The notes under the pieces were generated by a model that saw nothing but the letters and a program-made list of their open reading frames with translations, had not been told where the DNA came from and did no database searches. Shown here one piece after another: positions 16,521 to 27,006 of a DNA stretch of 64,000 bases. Numbering within the stretch: the stretch's first letter is position 1; every line of letters starts with the position of its first letter. The position numbers were made by a program, and so were the translations under genes. The DNA is from Pseudoalteromonas sp. Z1A8 (GTDB taxonomy: Bacteria > Pseudomonadota > Gammaproteobacteria > Enterobacterales > Alteromonadaceae). The DNA is taken from the NCBI RefSeq assembly GCF_011378855.1, contig NZ_WTLB01000013.1:1-64000 (forward strand). Reading direction: 5' to 3'.

Positions 16521-19500
16521 ATGTCACGATTTTTTATCGATAGACCGATATTTGCTTGGGTACTCGCTATTGTAGTGATGCTTGCAGGTATTTTGGCGAT
16601 TAGGAGTTTACCTATTTCGCAGTATCCTTCAATTGCACCACCTGCAGTGAGTATTACGGCAACGTACCCTGGTGCGTCTGCGCGTACACTTGAAGATACG
16701 GTAACGCAAGTTATTGAGCAAAAAATGAAAGGGCTTGATGGCTTACTTTATATGTCATCAACATCAGAATCTAGCGGTTCTGCTACGCTTACACTTTCGT
16801 TTAGCGCCGAAACAGACCCTGATATTGCACAAGTTCAAGTGCAAAATAAACTAGCAACAGCAACTCCACTCTTACCAGAAGCCGTACAAAGGCAAGGTGT
16901 TGTGGTTGCAAAGTCAGCGCGTAACTTTTTAATGGTTTATGCTTTTGTGTCTAAAGATGGCAGCATGACCAATATTGATATTGGCGATTATGTTTCATCA
17001 AACGTGCAAGATATTGTCTCGCGTGTTGAAGGCGTAGGTGAAGTACAGTTGTTTGGTTCTCAGTACGCAATGCGTATTTGGTTAGACCCTGCAAAGTTAC
17101 AAAACTATAAGCTTACACCAGCTGATATTAGCGCTTCTATTTCTGCACAAAATGCACAAGTATCTGCCGGTCAACTAGGCGGTATGCCAGCGGTTGATGG
17201 TCAGCAACTTAATGCAACAGTAACGGCGCAAAGCCGATTACAAACGCCAGAGCAATTTGAACAAATTTTAGTTAAAACCAATCCAGATGGCTCTTTTGTT
17301 CGCCTTGAAGACGTTGCTAGAGTAGAGCTTGGCGGCGAAAGCTACCGCGTTGTTGCTCGTTACGATGGACAACCAGCATCAGGCTTAGGTATTAAACTAG
17401 CCAGTGGTGCTAACGCACTTGATACTGCCGCTGGAGTTAAAAAAGCAATTGAAGAGTTAAAGCCATTCTTTCCTGAAGGGTTAGATGCTGTTGTACCTTA
17501 CGACACAACGCCGTTTGTATCGCTCTCTATCGAAAAAGTTATTCACACCTTAATTGAAGCCGTTGTACTTGTTTTTGTAGTTATGTATTTGTTCCTACAA
17601 AACTTTAGGGCAACACTTATTCCAACTATTGCAGTACCTGTGGTTTTACTAGGTACATTTGGTATTTTGTACACTTTTGGTTATTCAATAAATACGTTAA
17701 CGATGTTTGCGATGGTACTTGCCATAGGCTTATTGGTAGATGACGCAATCGTTGTTGTAGAAAACGTAGAACGATTAATGACTGAAGAAAAGCTCTCAGC
17801 GCTCGAAGCTACGCGTAAATCAATGGACGAAATTAAAGGTGCGCTGGTAGGTATAGCGATGGTGCTTTCGGCTGTATTTATTCCAATGGCATTTTTTAGT
17901 GGCTCGACGGGTATTATTTATCGTCAGTTCTCTATTACATTGGTATCGGCAATGGGACTTTCGGTATTGGTTGCCCTTATTTTAACACCAGCACTGTGTG
18001 CTACGTTATTAAAACCAAGCCATGTTCATGACGATAGCTCGTTTATTGGTAAGTTTTTCTCTGGATTTAACCGTGGTTTTGATAAAACGAATCGCGGTGC
18101 ACAAGGCTTTGTAAGCCGTATGATCAACCACTCTAAGCGTTACTTACTTATTTACGCTGTGATAGTGGGTGGCATGGTGTATGTATTTTCACATTTACCA
18201 ACCGCATTTTTACCAGACGAAGACCAAGGTATTTTGTTTAACCAAGTTTCATTACCAGCAGGCTCTACAACACAGCAAACGCTTGAGGTTGTTAAAAAGG
18301 TAGAAAATCACTTTTTAAACGATCAATCTGAAGCAGTAAACGGTATTTTTACCGTGACTGGTTTTAGTTTTGCAGGCTCTGGTCAAAACTCAGCAATTGC
18401 CTTTGTTAACCTTAAACATTGGGATGAACGTCAACGTGACGAGTTATCTGTTCAAGGCGTTGCAGGTAAAGCGATGGGTTACTTTTCGACAATAAAAGAA
18501 GCGTTTGTGTTTGCATTCCCGCCACCTGCAATTGTTGAGCTGGGTACTGCTAATGGCTTTAATATTTTCTTACAAGACCGTGTAGGCCTAGGCCACGATG
18601 AGTTATTAGCTGCACGAAATCAATTATTAGGTTTAGCAAGTCAAAGTCCAATTTTAGCGGGTGTACGTCCAAACGGACAAGAAGATATGCCAGAGCTGCA
18701 ACTTGATACAGACCTTGCAAAAGCCGAAGCGCTTGGCGTGTCGCAAAACGATATCAACAGTACACTTTCGACAGCATGGGGTAGTAGTTATGTAAATGAC
18801 TTTATTGACCGTGGTCGAGTTAAAAAAGTGTATATGCAAGGTGACGCACAATCGCGCATGGTGCCTGAGGATCTAAATAAGTGGTATGTGCGCAATAATA
18901 ATGGCGATATGGTGCCGTTTTCAGCCTTTGCTAGTGCTTACTGGACTTACGGATCACCTCGCTTAGAGCGTTACAATGGTTTTTCAGCAATGGAAATTCA
19001 AGGTAGTGCAGCGCCGGGTTACAGTACAGGCCAAGCAATGGATGAAATGGAACGTTTAGTTAAACAGCTACCAAATGGTATTTCGTCTGAATGGACCGGT
19101 ATTTCATTCCAAGAGCGCTCTAGTAGTGGTCAAGCACCTTTACTATATGGCTTATCGCTGTTGTTTGTATTTTTATGTTTAGCTGCACTTTATGAAAGTT
19201 GGTCGGTACCATTTGCGGTAATGATGATTGTGCCACTGGGTATATTTGGTGCAATTATGGCGGCGCTTGGCGGTGGCTTATCTAACGATATTTACTTGCA
19301 GGTAGGCTTGTTGACTACCATTGGTTTAGCCTCTAAAAATGCGATATTAATTGTTGAATTTGCTATTCATAAAATGGATGAAGGACTAGGGCTAGTTGAT
19401 GCTGCAGTTGCTGCAGTACGCCTTCGCTTACGTCCAATTTTAATGACTTCAATGGCATTTATTTGTGGTGTAATCCCACTAGCAATCGCCTCAAGTGCGG

Positions 19501-19655
19501 GCTCTGGCGCGCAAAATGCGCTAGGTATTTCAATTATTGGTGGCACACTTGCATCATCAATATTAGTTGTTGTTTTTGTACCGCTATTCTTTGTGTTAGT
19601 TCGCCGTGTATTCCCAGGTAAAGCTAAAGAGACAACGAAGGAGAGTGCAGAATGA
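16521..19655 (+). CDS. RND multidrug efflux pump, inner membrane permease (AcrB/HAE1 type)
   Basis: A 1044-residue proton-driven exporter of the hydrophobe/amphiphile efflux family, almost the length of AcrB. It begins [17 protein letters not shown]. The proton-relay aspartates D407-D408 are in [18 protein letters not shown], and the partner lysine is in [16 protein letters not shown]. Two large periplasmic loops separate the twelve expected membrane segments, and [20 protein letters not shown] is a typical pore-domain stretch. It is translated between adaptor and channel genes and overlaps the channel gene by four bases. The substrates are probably lipophilic drugs, dyes or bile-like compounds; this is inference from the family. 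Confidence 0.96.
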   Translation: MSRFFIDRPIFAWVLAIVVMLAGILAIRSLPISQYPSIAPPAVSITATYPGASARTLEDTVTQVIEQKMKGLDGLLYMSSTSESSGSATLTLSFSAETDPDIAQVQVQNKLATATPLLPEAVQRQGVVVAKSARNFLMVYAFVSKDGSMTNIDIGDYVSSNVQDIVSRVEGVGEVQLFGSQYAMRIWLDPAKLQNYKLTPADISASISAQNAQVSAGQLGGMPAVDGQQLNATVTAQSRLQTPEQFEQILVKTNPDGSFVRLEDVARVELGGESYRVVARYDGQPASGLGIKLASGANALDTAAGVKKAIEELKPFFPEGLDAVVPYDTTPFVSLSIEKVIHTLIEAVVLVFVVMYLFLQNFRATLIPTIAVPVVLLGTFGILYTFGYSINTLTMFAMVLAIGLLVDDAIVVVENVERLMTEEKLSALEATRKSMDEIKGALVGIAMVLSAVFIPMAFFSGSTGIIYRQFSITLVSAMGLSVLVALILTPALCATLLKPSHVHDDSSFIGKFFSGFNRGFDKTNRGAQGFVSRMINHSKRYLLIYAVIVGGMVYVFSHLPTAFLPDEDQGILFNQVSLPAGSTTQQTLEVVKKVENHFLNDQSEAVNGIFTVTGFSFAGSGQNSAIAFVNLKHWDERQRDELSVQGVAGKAMGYFSTIKEAFVFAFPPPAIVELGTANGFNIFLQDRVGLGHDELLAARNQLLGLASQSPILAGVRPNGQEDMPELQLDTDLAKAEALGVSQNDINSTLSTAWGSSYVNDFIDRGRVKKVYMQGDAQSRMVPEDLNKWYVRNNNGDMVPFSAFASAYWTYGSPRLERYNGFSAMEIQGSAAPGYSTGQAMDEMERLVKQLPNGISSEWTGISFQERSSSGQAPLLYGLSLLFVFLCLAALYESWSVPFAVMMIVPLGIFGAIMAALGGGLSNDIYLQVGLLTTIGLASKNAILIVEFAIHKMDEGLGLVDAAVAAVRLRLRPILMTSMAFICGVIPLAIASSAGSGAQNALGISIIGGTLASSILVVVFVPLFFVLVRRVFPGKAKETTKESAE

Positions 19656-21070
19656 GTATTAAAACATTCAGCCTAAGTGCCATTGCTTTATTAGTACTAA
19701 GCGGTTGCCAACTTGCACCAGAGCAAAAAGATCTTGCTCTACCAGTATCTGATGCTTATGCATCAGATACTGAGCAAAGCTCAGCTCAGCAATTAAATTG
19801 GCAGCAGTTTTTTAATGATGAAAAACTACAAACATTAATTACGCAAAGCCTTGAGCATAATAAAGACATGCAAATTGCAGTGCTTAACGTGCAGCGTGTT
19901 CGTGGTTTGTATCAAATTGAAGATTCTGCTTTGTATCCGTCGCTTGATTTAAATGCTTCTGGTACGCGCCAGCGTTTACCTGCTGATTTATCAAGTACTG
20001 GCGATGCAGCTATTAGCTCGCAATACAGTGCAACGGTGGGTATTACCTCTTACGAGTTAGATATTTGGGGCAAAGTGCGTAATCAATCGGCGCAAGCATT
20101 GCAAAATTTATACTCTACAGAGCTTAGCCAATACAGTACGCAAGTGTCTTTAATTTCAGAGCTTGCAAATGCATGGCTTAATTACGCAACAGACTTACAA
20201 CTGCTTGAGCTTGCAAAAGAAACGTTAACCTCTCAGCAAGAGTCATTATCGCTTACGCAAAAAAGCTTTGATTTAGGCGCTACGTCTTCAATTACGCTTG
20301 AGCAGCTTAAAAGCACAGTTGCTACAGCAAAAGTAGACATAGCAACGTACAAACGTTTGTTAAAGCGTGATAAAAGCGCTCTAGATTTATTAGTGGGTAA
20401 ATCTGTTTCGGCTGATTTACTGCCTAATAAAGACCTTACCAACTTGATCAGCATGCCAGAAGTACCGGTTGGCTTACCGTCTGATTTGCTATCGCAGCGC
20501 CCAGATATTAAAGCCGCTGAGCATTTACTGCTTGCTGCAAATGCCAATATTGGTATTGCACGTGCGGCGTTTTATCCAAGTATTAGCTTAACGGCCAATG
20601 CGGGGTCTGCTTCAAGTGATTTGAGTGGCTTGTTTGATTCGGGCTCAGGTACATGGAGTTTTGTACCGTCAATTAGCTTACCTATTTTTAATATGGGACG
20701 TAACCAAGCTAATCTTGATGTAGCAAAAGCAGATCAAGAAATTGCAGTGGCTACGTATCAACAAAAAATTCAAAATGCGTTTCGCGAAGTGGCCGATGCA
20801 CTTGCCGACAGAGAAGGTTATCAAGAGCAATTAAGTGCGCTTGATATGCTTATAAGTAGCCGACAAATCACGTTTGATTTATCAAAAATGCGCTACGAAA
20901 AAGGCGCAGACAGCTACTTACAAGTACTTGATGCTCAGCGTACTTGGTATGGCGCGCAGCAACAGTTAATTAGCGGCCAGCAATCATATCTTGCTAGTCA
21001 AATTAACTTATACAAAGCACTTGGTGGCGGATGGAATACGAGCGACAAAACAACTCAGGAAGAGCAGTAA
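19652..21070 (+). CDS. Outer membrane efflux channel lipoprotein (TolC/OprM, NodT type)
   Basis: A 472-residue outer membrane factor. The lipobox is VLSGC with lipidation at C19, as in OprM. The two repeated outer-membrane-efflux domains are visible as [20 protein letters not shown] and the later [40 protein letters not shown] between them is a hallmark of the NodT family. The ATG overlaps the pump stop in ATGA. It completes the tripartite pump, and a hairpin terminator follows at 21076-21100, separating it from the regulator. Confidence 0.94.
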   Translation: MSIKTFSLSAIALLVLSGCQLAPEQKDLALPVSDAYASDTEQSSAQQLNWQQFFNDEKLQTLITQSLEHNKDMQIAVLNVQRVRGLYQIEDSALYPSLDLNASGTRQRLPADLSSTGDAAISSQYSATVGITSYELDIWGKVRNQSAQALQNLYSTELSQYSTQVSLISELANAWLNYATDLQLLELAKETLTSQQESLSLTQKSFDLGATSSITLEQLKSTVATAKVDIATYKRLLKRDKSALDLLVGKSVSADLLPNKDLTNLISMPEVPVGLPSDLLSQRPDIKAAEHLLLAANANIGIARAAFYPSISLTANAGSASSDLSGLFDSGSGTWSFVPSISLPIFNMGRNQANLDVAKADQEIAVATYQQKIQNAFREVADALADREGYQEQLSALDMLISSRQITFDLSKMRYEKGADSYLQVLDAQRTWYGAQQQLISGQQSYLASQINLYKALGGGWNTSDKTTQEEQ

Positions 21071-21075
21071 TATTA

Positions 21076-21100
21076 GCAGCTCGCTTGCGAGCTGCATTTT
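21076..21100 (+). terminator. Terminator after the efflux operon
   Basis: GCAGCTCGC pairs perfectly with GCGAGCTGC around TT, followed by ATTTT. The short T-tract suggests partial read-through into the regulator gene. Confidence 0.7.
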
Positions 21101-21167
21101 AATGATACAGCGAGGCTATTTATAGTACTCGCTTTACTGAGTTTAAGACTTAGTAGTGGAGTTGAAC

Positions 21168-21794
21168 ATGAAGCCTAAAGCAAAAAGGCAAACAGATCCC
21201 GCGATAGCACTGGCTAGGCGTGAGCAAATATTAACAGCTGCTGCAGAGTGTTTTCGCCGAAAAGGTTACCACGGTGCAGGCATGGCTGAAATATCTAAAA
21301 CAGCAGGGATGAGTGCAGGCCATATTTATAATTACTTTGAAAGTAAAGAAGCAATTATAGAAAGCATTATTGAAAAAGACATGGAAGAGATGTTTTCTAT
21401 CTTCCAACAGTTTGAAGATCATCCTGGTGATGTACTTCAAGCGCTCATTGATGGCTTAAACATTGGTGTTCAAAGACATATGGACACGGGCTCGTGTGTT
21501 ATTGATTTAGACATGATGGCTGAAGCAGGTCGAAATGTTAAAGTGGCAACACTTTTACGCGAAACTGATGTTCAGGCAAGAGATCGCATGAGGCAGCTTT
21601 TAACAAGTGAGCGAAGTGCGCTAAAAGATATTGATGAACTTGAACTTGAAAGCCGAATTAATGTTATTTTTTCGATGATGGCAGGGTTGTTACTTAGAAA
21701 GTTACTCTACCCTGAGCTAACCGAAGAAACAGTATTAATAGCGCTTCGCCCAGCGATGAAAACATTACTGATGCCATTTGATAAAGCACAGTAA
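21168..21794 (+). CDS. TetR-family transcriptional regulator (AcrR-like)
   Basis: A 208-residue repressor-type protein. The N-terminal helix-turn-helix is REQILTAAAECFRRKGYHGAGMAEISKTAGMSAGHIYNYFESKEA split over residues about 18-62. The rest is an all-helical ligand domain with a TetR_C-like end. I take ATG at 21168, because GGAG lies six bases before it, rather than the in-frame GTG at 21156. It follows the RND operon on the same strand and probably controls it through the near-palindrome at 15299-15322. Ligand and operator are inferred. Confidence 0.9.
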   Translation: MKPKAKRQTDPAIALARREQILTAAAECFRRKGYHGAGMAEISKTAGMSAGHIYNYFESKEAIIESIIEKDMEEMFSIFQQFEDHPGDVLQALIDGLNIGVQRHMDTGSCVIDLDMMAEAGRNVKVATLLRETDVQARDRMRQLLTSERSALKDIDELELESRINVIFSMMAGLLLRKLLYPELTEETVLIALRPAMKTLLMPFDKAQ

Positions 21795-21820
21795 AGCGCA
21801 AAATAGATAACTAAAAAGTA

Positions 21821-21848
21821 AGCTAGCCAACTATTGGCTAGCTTTTTT
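21821..21848. terminator. Bidirectional terminator between the TetR gene and the HupE-like gene
   Basis: AGCTAGCCAA pairs perfectly with TTGGCTAGCT around CTA. A T-run follows on the plus strand and another T-tract lies close on the minus strand. It serves two convergent transcription units. Confidence 0.88.
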
Positions 21849-21853
21849 ATACT

Positions 21854-22966
21854 TTAAAAACGCTCTATTGACCATTGCAGAGCAATTATTGCTATTGCTA
21901 CAGAACCCATTGGCATTAACCACTTGCTATACCAGGTATAGTTTCGTACATAAATAAGTAATGGCAGCGCAACCAGTAATATACTGAGCTGACCTATTTC
22001 GACACCTAAATTAAATGCTAAAATGCTCAATAATTGATAGTCGCTCGACAAGCCAAGCTCGCCAAGTACGCTTGCAAATCCCATCCCATGTAGTAAACCA
22101 AAAGCAAAAGTAAGCCAACCTAAACGAAGTATCAGCGGCCAAACATTATTTAATGCTGCAAATAAAACAGAGATAGCAATTCCAAGCTCTACCCAACGAC
22201 TATTTGGCGAGACTAAGTTCATAGCGGTGGCGGTAAGCGTAATAGAGTGCGCAAGTGTAAACGCGGTTACTATCCATGCTGTGTGTTTAATAATTTGTTT
22301 TTTAGAGCTAATACCTTGCCATGTTTTTTCACTACGCTTTAAAACACAGGTAAGTAATAGGGCGATTAAAAATAAAATATGATCAATACCTATCCAGATA
22401 TGTAAAACACCTTGATATACGTATTGATTGAACGTGCTTAAATAACTAGATTTTTCAAAGCTAAATGTTTGCTGAGCCTCGTTGATATTAAATACACGAG
22501 ATACACCATTTATATTTACGATGGATTTATGATTAGCATCGGTTTTAAAAAAAGCAGAATAAGAAAGAGAGATTGTTTCACTGTCATTGCAACTAAACAT
22601 TATCGGAATAACCAAATAAGGCTGGTTAAAATGGTTATCTAACTGATAGATACCTTCACTTGTTAAAGGGCAAGCTTGCCCATTTTGCGTGATATTTAAA
22701 TTTTCTGTAATGAAGTTATGAATTGAGCTGCGCTTTGCTTTTATTTCTGCCCATGAAATCTGCCCGTTTTTATCTAAATCCAAAGGCACTGCGTGCTCTA
22801 AGTCGGCTATATTAATTTGCCAGTTGCCCGTGTATTGGCTTTTATTGGTGCCGTTATCGTTCTTGCTATTTAGGGTTATATAACTTGTACTTAGTTGATG
22901 GGCAAAGCTGTAAGTTGAAAAAATACACAGCATTAAAGTGAGTATAAATAGATAAGGCGTTTTCAT
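21854..22966 (-). CDS. HupE/UreJ-type membrane protein with EF-hand-like loop
   Basis: A 370-residue inner membrane protein. A signal sequence ending SYSFAHQLS is followed by a periplasmic domain (about 25-180). That domain contains DLDKNGQISWAEI, a good match to a calcium-binding EF-hand loop. The C-terminal half has about six to seven membrane segments with the family motifs HIWIGIDHILFLIALLL and FGLLHGMGFASVLGELGL, which carry conserved histidines. HupE/UreJ relatives include nickel or cobalt transporters; the ion here is unknown. It is the last gene of the four-gene operon and overlaps the TPR gene in ATGA (22966-22963). Confidence 0.8.
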   Translation of the reverse strand: MKTPYLFILTLMLCIFSTYSFAHQLSTSYITLNSKNDNGTNKSQYTGNWQINIADLEHAVPLDLDKNGQISWAEIKAKRSSIHNFITENLNITQNGQACPLTSEGIYQLDNHFNQPYLVIPIMFSCNDSETISLSYSAFFKTDANHKSIVNINGVSRVFNINEAQQTFSFEKSSYLSTFNQYVYQGVLHIWIGIDHILFLIALLLTCVLKRSEKTWQGISSKKQIIKHTAWIVTAFTLAHSITLTATAMNLVSPNSRWVELGIAISVLFAALNNVWPLILRLGWLTFAFGLLHGMGFASVLGELGLSSDYQLLSILAFNLGVEIGQLSILLVALPLLIYVRNYTWYSKWLMPMGSVAIAIIALQWSIERF

Positions 22967-23988
22967 AGTGTATCTCGTTGCATCGCTTTTGCTTTAATAA
23001 GTAATTGCTCATCGGTACTCATTTTAGCTTGTTGCCAATTAATATGAGCCCAGTAAAGTGCTTTTTCGCGATTTGGTTGTACATCAAGGTAATATTTAGC
23101 TAAGTCACTTGCATGAAATGAATCTTTGCGAAGCTCTCTAAGTTTAACTCTTTTCGCCATTGTATTTTGCCATTTTTTATCGCGTTTACTTAGTCTTTTT
23201 TCTGCGATTGAAAGCCTTAGCAAAATAGCATCCTCTAAATTACTTTTATCAGGAAGCAGTACGCTTAATGTATTTAATACTTGTTGTGGTTGATTAAGAG
23301 CAAGTTGAATATCGGCCCATAAAACAATAAGGCTCACAGGGGCTTGAACTAAATCTACGCTTTGTAAGTGAGACAACGCTTGTTTGTAGTTATTTAAACG
23401 GTAGCTCATTTCACTTAAAACATGGTTTGTAGCTAGACTAGTTTGGTTATTGTTTATAATTTTAACTAATGCTTGGTAGCTGTCTAAAACGTTTTTATGC
23501 TGGCTTTGCACATCAAGTACGCAGGTGCTAGCTGTAATAGTACTTACTTGACCAATCAAGGCTACGCAGTGTTGTTTTGCTTGTGTAAATTTACCTTGGG
23601 TCATCAATATATTGGCCAGCAACAAATGGCTATTACTGTGCTTTGGCTCGGCAATCAAAACGTTGTTAGCGATGTTAATTGCTTCGTCAAAAAGGTGCTC
23701 TTTTTGTAAAACACGAGCATATAGGTAACCAATTTGAGATGTGGGTGTTTGTTTATATAGCTGGGCTAAACGGGTTTTAAGTAGCCCCTGTAAGCGCTCT
23801 GTTTGGCCTGCATATTGGCTATTAGTTACTAATGTATTTATTTCGTCAACAGAGAGAGAAGCACTAAGTGTTGAATTACTTGAGGCAATAATTGCGTCAT
23901 CTTTTGGTGTAAAAGGAGCCGCACTCACCGCGAAAGAGGTTAAGCAAATAGCAATAATAGTGAGGGGTTTAAATACTGATAAATGCAT
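22963..23988 (-). CDS. Secreted TPR-like repeat protein
   Basis: A 341-residue protein with a signal peptide (MHLSVFKPLTIIAICLTSFAVSA cut at A-A-P). The helical repeats resemble tetratricopeptide units: IGYLYARVLQKEHLFDEA, SNSHLLLANILMTQGKF and later pairs. It should lie in the periplasm as a protein-protein adaptor. I take the ATG at 23988, since AAGGA lies eight bases upstream and a full signal peptide begins there. The in-frame start at 24018 adds ten residues with no ribosome site. It sits between the Ig-like lipoprotein and the HupE-like gene and overlaps the latter by four bases. Confidence 0.75.
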   Translation of the reverse strand: MHLSVFKPLTIIAICLTSFAVSAAPFTPKDDAIIASSNSTLSASLSVDEINTLVTNSQYAGQTERLQGLLKTRLAQLYKQTPTSQIGYLYARVLQKEHLFDEAINIANNVLIAEPKHSNSHLLLANILMTQGKFTQAKQHCVALIGQVSTITASTCVLDVQSQHKNVLDSYQALVKIINNNQTSLATNHVLSEMSYRLNNYKQALSHLQSVDLVQAPVSLIVLWADIQLALNQPQQVLNTLSVLLPDKSNLEDAILLRLSIAEKRLSKRDKKWQNTMAKRVKLRELRKDSFHASDLAKYYLDVQPNREKALYWAHINWQQAKMSTDEQLLIKAKAMQRDTL

Positions 23989-24053
23989 TATAAATATCCT
24001 TTGAAAAAAGCCATCCATGGCCTGTCAGCTTAATTACTTGTTTAGTTGCTAAT

Positions 24054-24563
24054 TTAGTTACCGTTTGTTGAAATTAATCCATCAACATCGGTATCGGAGT
24101 TTGTAAACACGCGACCATTGACTGATAGCGGCTCTGCATTTGGGCTTTGATTAAATGCATCGGTTGCAAATTGAGCAAAATCAACTTGCAGCGCCTCAAT
24201 CGTAATACTTATTGTGGCAGTAACTTGCGAATTAACACCATCACTTACACCAAACATAAAGCTATCTGAACCTGTCGCTTCTTTATTTGGTGTATAGGTA
24301 AAATTACCGTCGCTATTAACGGTAACAGTACCGAGTGTTGGCTCACTTGTTAACGAGTAAGTAAGTGAATCGCCATCGTTATCGCTCGCGCTAAGCATAT
24401 CGGTAATGCTTACTTCAGTTTGTGTTGTTAGCATTGCATCGATTGCTGTAGGTGCTGTATTTACAACTGGTGTAGGTTGTTTTTTATCGTCATCGCTACT
24501 ACATGCACCCAATGTTAATGCACTGAGGAGAACACAAATATGGGTAGTTTTTAAATTACGCAT
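24054..24563 (-). CDS. Lipoprotein with Ig/cadherin-like domain
   Basis: A 169-residue lipoprotein. The signal ends in the lipobox LTLGAC (C21) and is followed by SSDDDKK; the Ser after the Cys suggests outer membrane sorting. A single cadherin-like/Big-type beta-sandwich (about 36-127) is seen in NTAPTAIDAMLTTQTEVS, ASDNDGDSLTYSL, FTYTPNKEATGSDSFMFGVS. Its Asp-rich turns would suit calcium binding. A short tail of about 40 residues (ending DTDVDGLISTNGN) follows. It lies 11 bases downstream of the DUF4331 gene in the same operon. No enzymatic motif is visible. Confidence 0.75.
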   Translation of the reverse strand: MRNLKTTHICVLLSALTLGACSSDDDKKQPTPVVNTAPTAIDAMLTTQTEVSITDMLSASDNDGDSLTYSLTSEPTLGTVTVNSDGNFTYTPNKEATGSDSFMFGVSDGVNSQVTATISITIEALQVDFAQFATDAFNQSPNAEPLSVNGRVFTNSDTDVDGLISTNGN

Positions 24564-24574
24564 TAGTTAACTCC

Positions 24575-26167
24575 TTATTTAGATCCTGCAATAGGTGTTG
24601 CAAGGTATGGGAATGTTGAGTCCATCATTGTTGCATCAACAGGTGCGCCATCAGTAAATGGAACTGTACCCGTATTAGCATCCTCTGGTGTACAAAGGCC
24701 TAAGTCAGTGTCTTCGCCATTTACAGGAATAGGATGACATAAACGACCCATCACAACGCGCAGTGCAATATCAACCACATCATCACCCGGGCGACGACCA
24801 TTTGGGAAACCCGCTAAATCATTGCCAGCTACACCAAATGCAGATTGATCAGCTTGCGCTGTTGCAGCAATGGCTGTGTTTAAACGCAGCATTTCTGAAG
24901 GTGTTACCGTTGCTTGCTGATTAACGTCTGCAAAACCCGTTAAAAATGCAGTGATTAAATCAGTACGCGGGAAGTTAGTGGGTGCCAGAGTTTCAAAGTT
25001 GGTATCTAGTGTTGTATTAACAGCATCTTTAAATAAAATATTTAATAACTCTGGTAGTGCAGGGTGAGATACATAATCTAAAAATTGTGCATCATCTTTA
25101 GGGTGCGCTGTTGAGAATGTATCTTTGTCTTTAATACCAATTACAAGCTCATTTACAAGCGGGCTACCTAGGCGTGAAACCTGAGTTAATGCACCACCGT
25201 TTACCGCATTATTAGCAAATTTAGCATTTGGGTTTAATACACGTGCTTGAGGTAAGCTTGCCGTTGTCCACGAGCCAATTACACCGTTACCTTCACCAAC
25301 AATACAACTCTTTGGTATTTCGATAGCGATTGATGTGACGTTTTTATCTGCAAGATCGTCGTTATCAGCAGATTGCGTTATACCACCTGGAAAACCACCG
25401 CCGTCACCAGCACCTGGGGCGCTGTCACCCTCTACAGGTACATAGTTAACTAAATCAAATGTTTTACCTAGGTTAACTACAAACGGGTCTTTACGCTGCC
25501 CTACAAAAACTTGTGCCATGCTTTCACAGTTAGGAATTGAAACCTGATAAACAAATTGATCCGCATAAGTTTGGTAATCACTCATCGATCCAAATGTTTT
25601 ATTACCTACATAATCAAGTGGTTTAGAGAATGTACTTGAGTTTGATGCTGTATTATTTAACACAGTAGCTTCGCCAGTACGCTGTGCGCCGCTTATCATG
25701 CTCATTGTGTATGATTCGCTAAAGTTAGCTGCGCTGTCATCACCTGCAGCCACGCCGCCAACATTCTTAAGTGGTACCGAAACTGTACGTTGATTTCCTT
25801 CAGGTCCAACCGTTAATTGCACGCCTTGATTATCGTTAGGGAGCATGCTTTTAAAGTTAAACGCAAATGTAATATCTTCAACAGCATCGCCATCGTTATC
25901 GATATGAATGCTGTAAGTTGCATCTGGATCCATTGCAAAGTAATTAGGGCCGCCGTATGCGTCTTGTAGCGGGATGTAGTTAGCTATTAGTGTTACAAAA
26001 TCGCCACGACCTTGCTCGTAACTATTAAATACATAAAAATCGGTTGAATCTAAAGTCGGGAAACGGCTTATATTTGGCGCTTCTCTGTGGCTAGATGCTT
26101 CACTTGGAGCACTTACAAACGTACTACATATTACTACTGCGAGTATTGATGGAGTTAAAGCTTTCAT
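24575..26167 (-). CDS. DUF4331-domain secreted protein
   Basis: A 530-residue protein with a signal peptide (about residues 1-24) directly followed by the family signature SSHREAPNISRFPTLDSTDFYVF. DUF4331 proteins have no established function. Visible features are a DNDGDAVEDITFAFNF strand, acidic turns and only a few cysteines. It is the first gene of the operon DUF4331, Ig-like lipoprotein, TPR protein, HupE-like protein. It carries a promoter of the same design as that of the neighbouring ECF sigma gene, so it is probably the main output of that sigma factor. A periplasmic or surface location is expected. Confidence 0.85.
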   Translation of the reverse strand: MKALTPSILAVVICSTFVSAPSEASSHREAPNISRFPTLDSTDFYVFNSYEQGRGDFVTLIANYIPLQDAYGGPNYFAMDPDATYSIHIDNDGDAVEDITFAFNFKSMLPNDNQGVQLTVGPEGNQRTVSVPLKNVGGVAAGDDSAANFSESYTMSMISGAQRTGEATVLNNTASNSSTFSKPLDYVGNKTFGSMSDYQTYADQFVYQVSIPNCESMAQVFVGQRKDPFVVNLGKTFDLVNYVPVEGDSAPGAGDGGGFPGGITQSADNDDLADKNVTSIAIEIPKSCIVGEGNGVIGSWTTASLPQARVLNPNAKFANNAVNGGALTQVSRLGSPLVNELVIGIKDKDTFSTAHPKDDAQFLDYVSHPALPELLNILFKDAVNTTLDTNFETLAPTNFPRTDLITAFLTGFADVNQQATVTPSEMLRLNTAIAATAQADQSAFGVAGNDLAGFPNGRRPGDDVVDIALRVVMGRLCHPIPVNGEDTDLGLCTPEDANTGTVPFTDGAPVDATMMDSTFPYLATPIAGSK

Positions 26168-26203
26168 GACTTTGTCCTTTAGTTTTGATTGAAGTCATAG
26201 CTA

Positions 26204-26231
26204 ATAACGGGGCAGGATTTAAATTGGATGC
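26204..26231 (-). promoter_or_regulatory. Candidate ECF sigma promoter of the DUF4331 operon
   Basis: On the minus strand GCATCC (26231-26226) is followed by 16 bases and CGTTAT (26209-26204). The start codon lies 36 bases downstream. A run of six T and the trailing CAA around GCATCC are shared with the promoter in front of the sigma factor gene (27585-27558), which has the same 16-base spacing. CGTT is a common ECF -10 element. Confidence 0.7.
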
Positions 26232-26325
26232 AAAAAAGTTAAATTAAATTTATATTTTGTTAAAAAATTTGAATTGAGGGTTGGCTACTTTATACAAGCA
26301 GCCAACATTGGTCATAATAGCAAGG

Positions 26326-27006
26326 TTATAAAAGTACCAGCTCTGTGGTGTATAACACCTCAGTCGGTAATCCATTTGGCGAGCCACCAATAGGCTCTAA
26401 GCTTACTGCAAGCAACGCTATGTCGGTTGCTTTAAAGCGGCTATCTTTGAAAAGTATTTTATTGCCTTGTTTAGGAAGTAAACCCAATGAAATAGGCGTA
26501 TCTTGCCCCTTTAAAATCATCCACAGCTCGTAATCTTGATTTGATTGAGCAACCAATTTGCTACTGGCTTTAACTGAAAGCCCTTGCTCGTTAACATCAA
26601 TAAACCACAATGATTGTTTGTCTTGGTTTTGAACCAAGGCAATTTGTTGCGTTTGAAGAACATTAGTAGAGGGTTGAATAACCAAAAAGGCTAAAACAAT
26701 ACATGCGGCAGTTGCCACAAAAGACCATGTACGCCAAATAGAGGGCTTAGTATGTATCACCGTTTTGGTGGGTTGCTGGTTTTCAATTCGCTGTAGTATA
26801 TTTACCCATACATCGTCACGTGGCGTTTGCGGTGTAATAGCACTCGCTAAGTTATTTAGGTTTTGCTCCCATAGACTTGTTGCTTCACGTGCTTGATTTG
26901 AACTAAGCAACAGACGTTGAAAACGCTTACGGGCAAGCCCTCTAAGTGTGCCAAGCACATACTGCCCAGCAAGTGCGTCTAATAGTTCGGGTTTATTATA
27001 ATTCAT
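26326..27006 (-). CDS. Anti-sigma factor, RskA-like, membrane-anchored
   Basis: A 226-residue protein. The N-terminal ELLDALAGQYVLGTLRGLARKRF is the usual start of RskA-type anti-sigma domains, which bind and silence a partner ECF sigma factor. One membrane segment (SFVATAACIVLAFLVIQ, about residue 90-110) is followed by a periplasmic C-terminal domain that resembles the anti-sigma-K sensor part. I take ATG at 27006, which overlaps the sigma stop codon in ATGA. The GTG at 27018 is an alternative. The inducing signal is unknown. Confidence 0.85.
   Translation of the reverse strand: MNYNKPELLDALAGQYVLGTLRGLARKRFQRLLLSSNQAREATSLWEQNLNNLASAITPQTPRDDVWVNILQRIENQQPTKTVIHTKPSIWRTWSFVATAACIVLAFLVIQPSTNVLQTQQIALVQNQDKQSLWFIDVNEQGLSVKASSKLVAQSNQDYELWMILKGQDTPISLGLLPKQGNKILFKDSRFKATDIALLAVSLEPIGGSPNGLPTEVLYTTELVLL

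Noticed and set aside
24054-24563. Lipoprotein as a large adhesin fragment
   Set aside because: The gene has its own signal, lipobox and stop and is complete; only one Ig/cadherin-like unit is present.
26280-26306. Hairpin after the anti-sigma gene as a terminator
   Set aside because: The 7-bp stem (GTTGGCT/AGCCAAC) has a long loop and no T-run close by on the minus strand.
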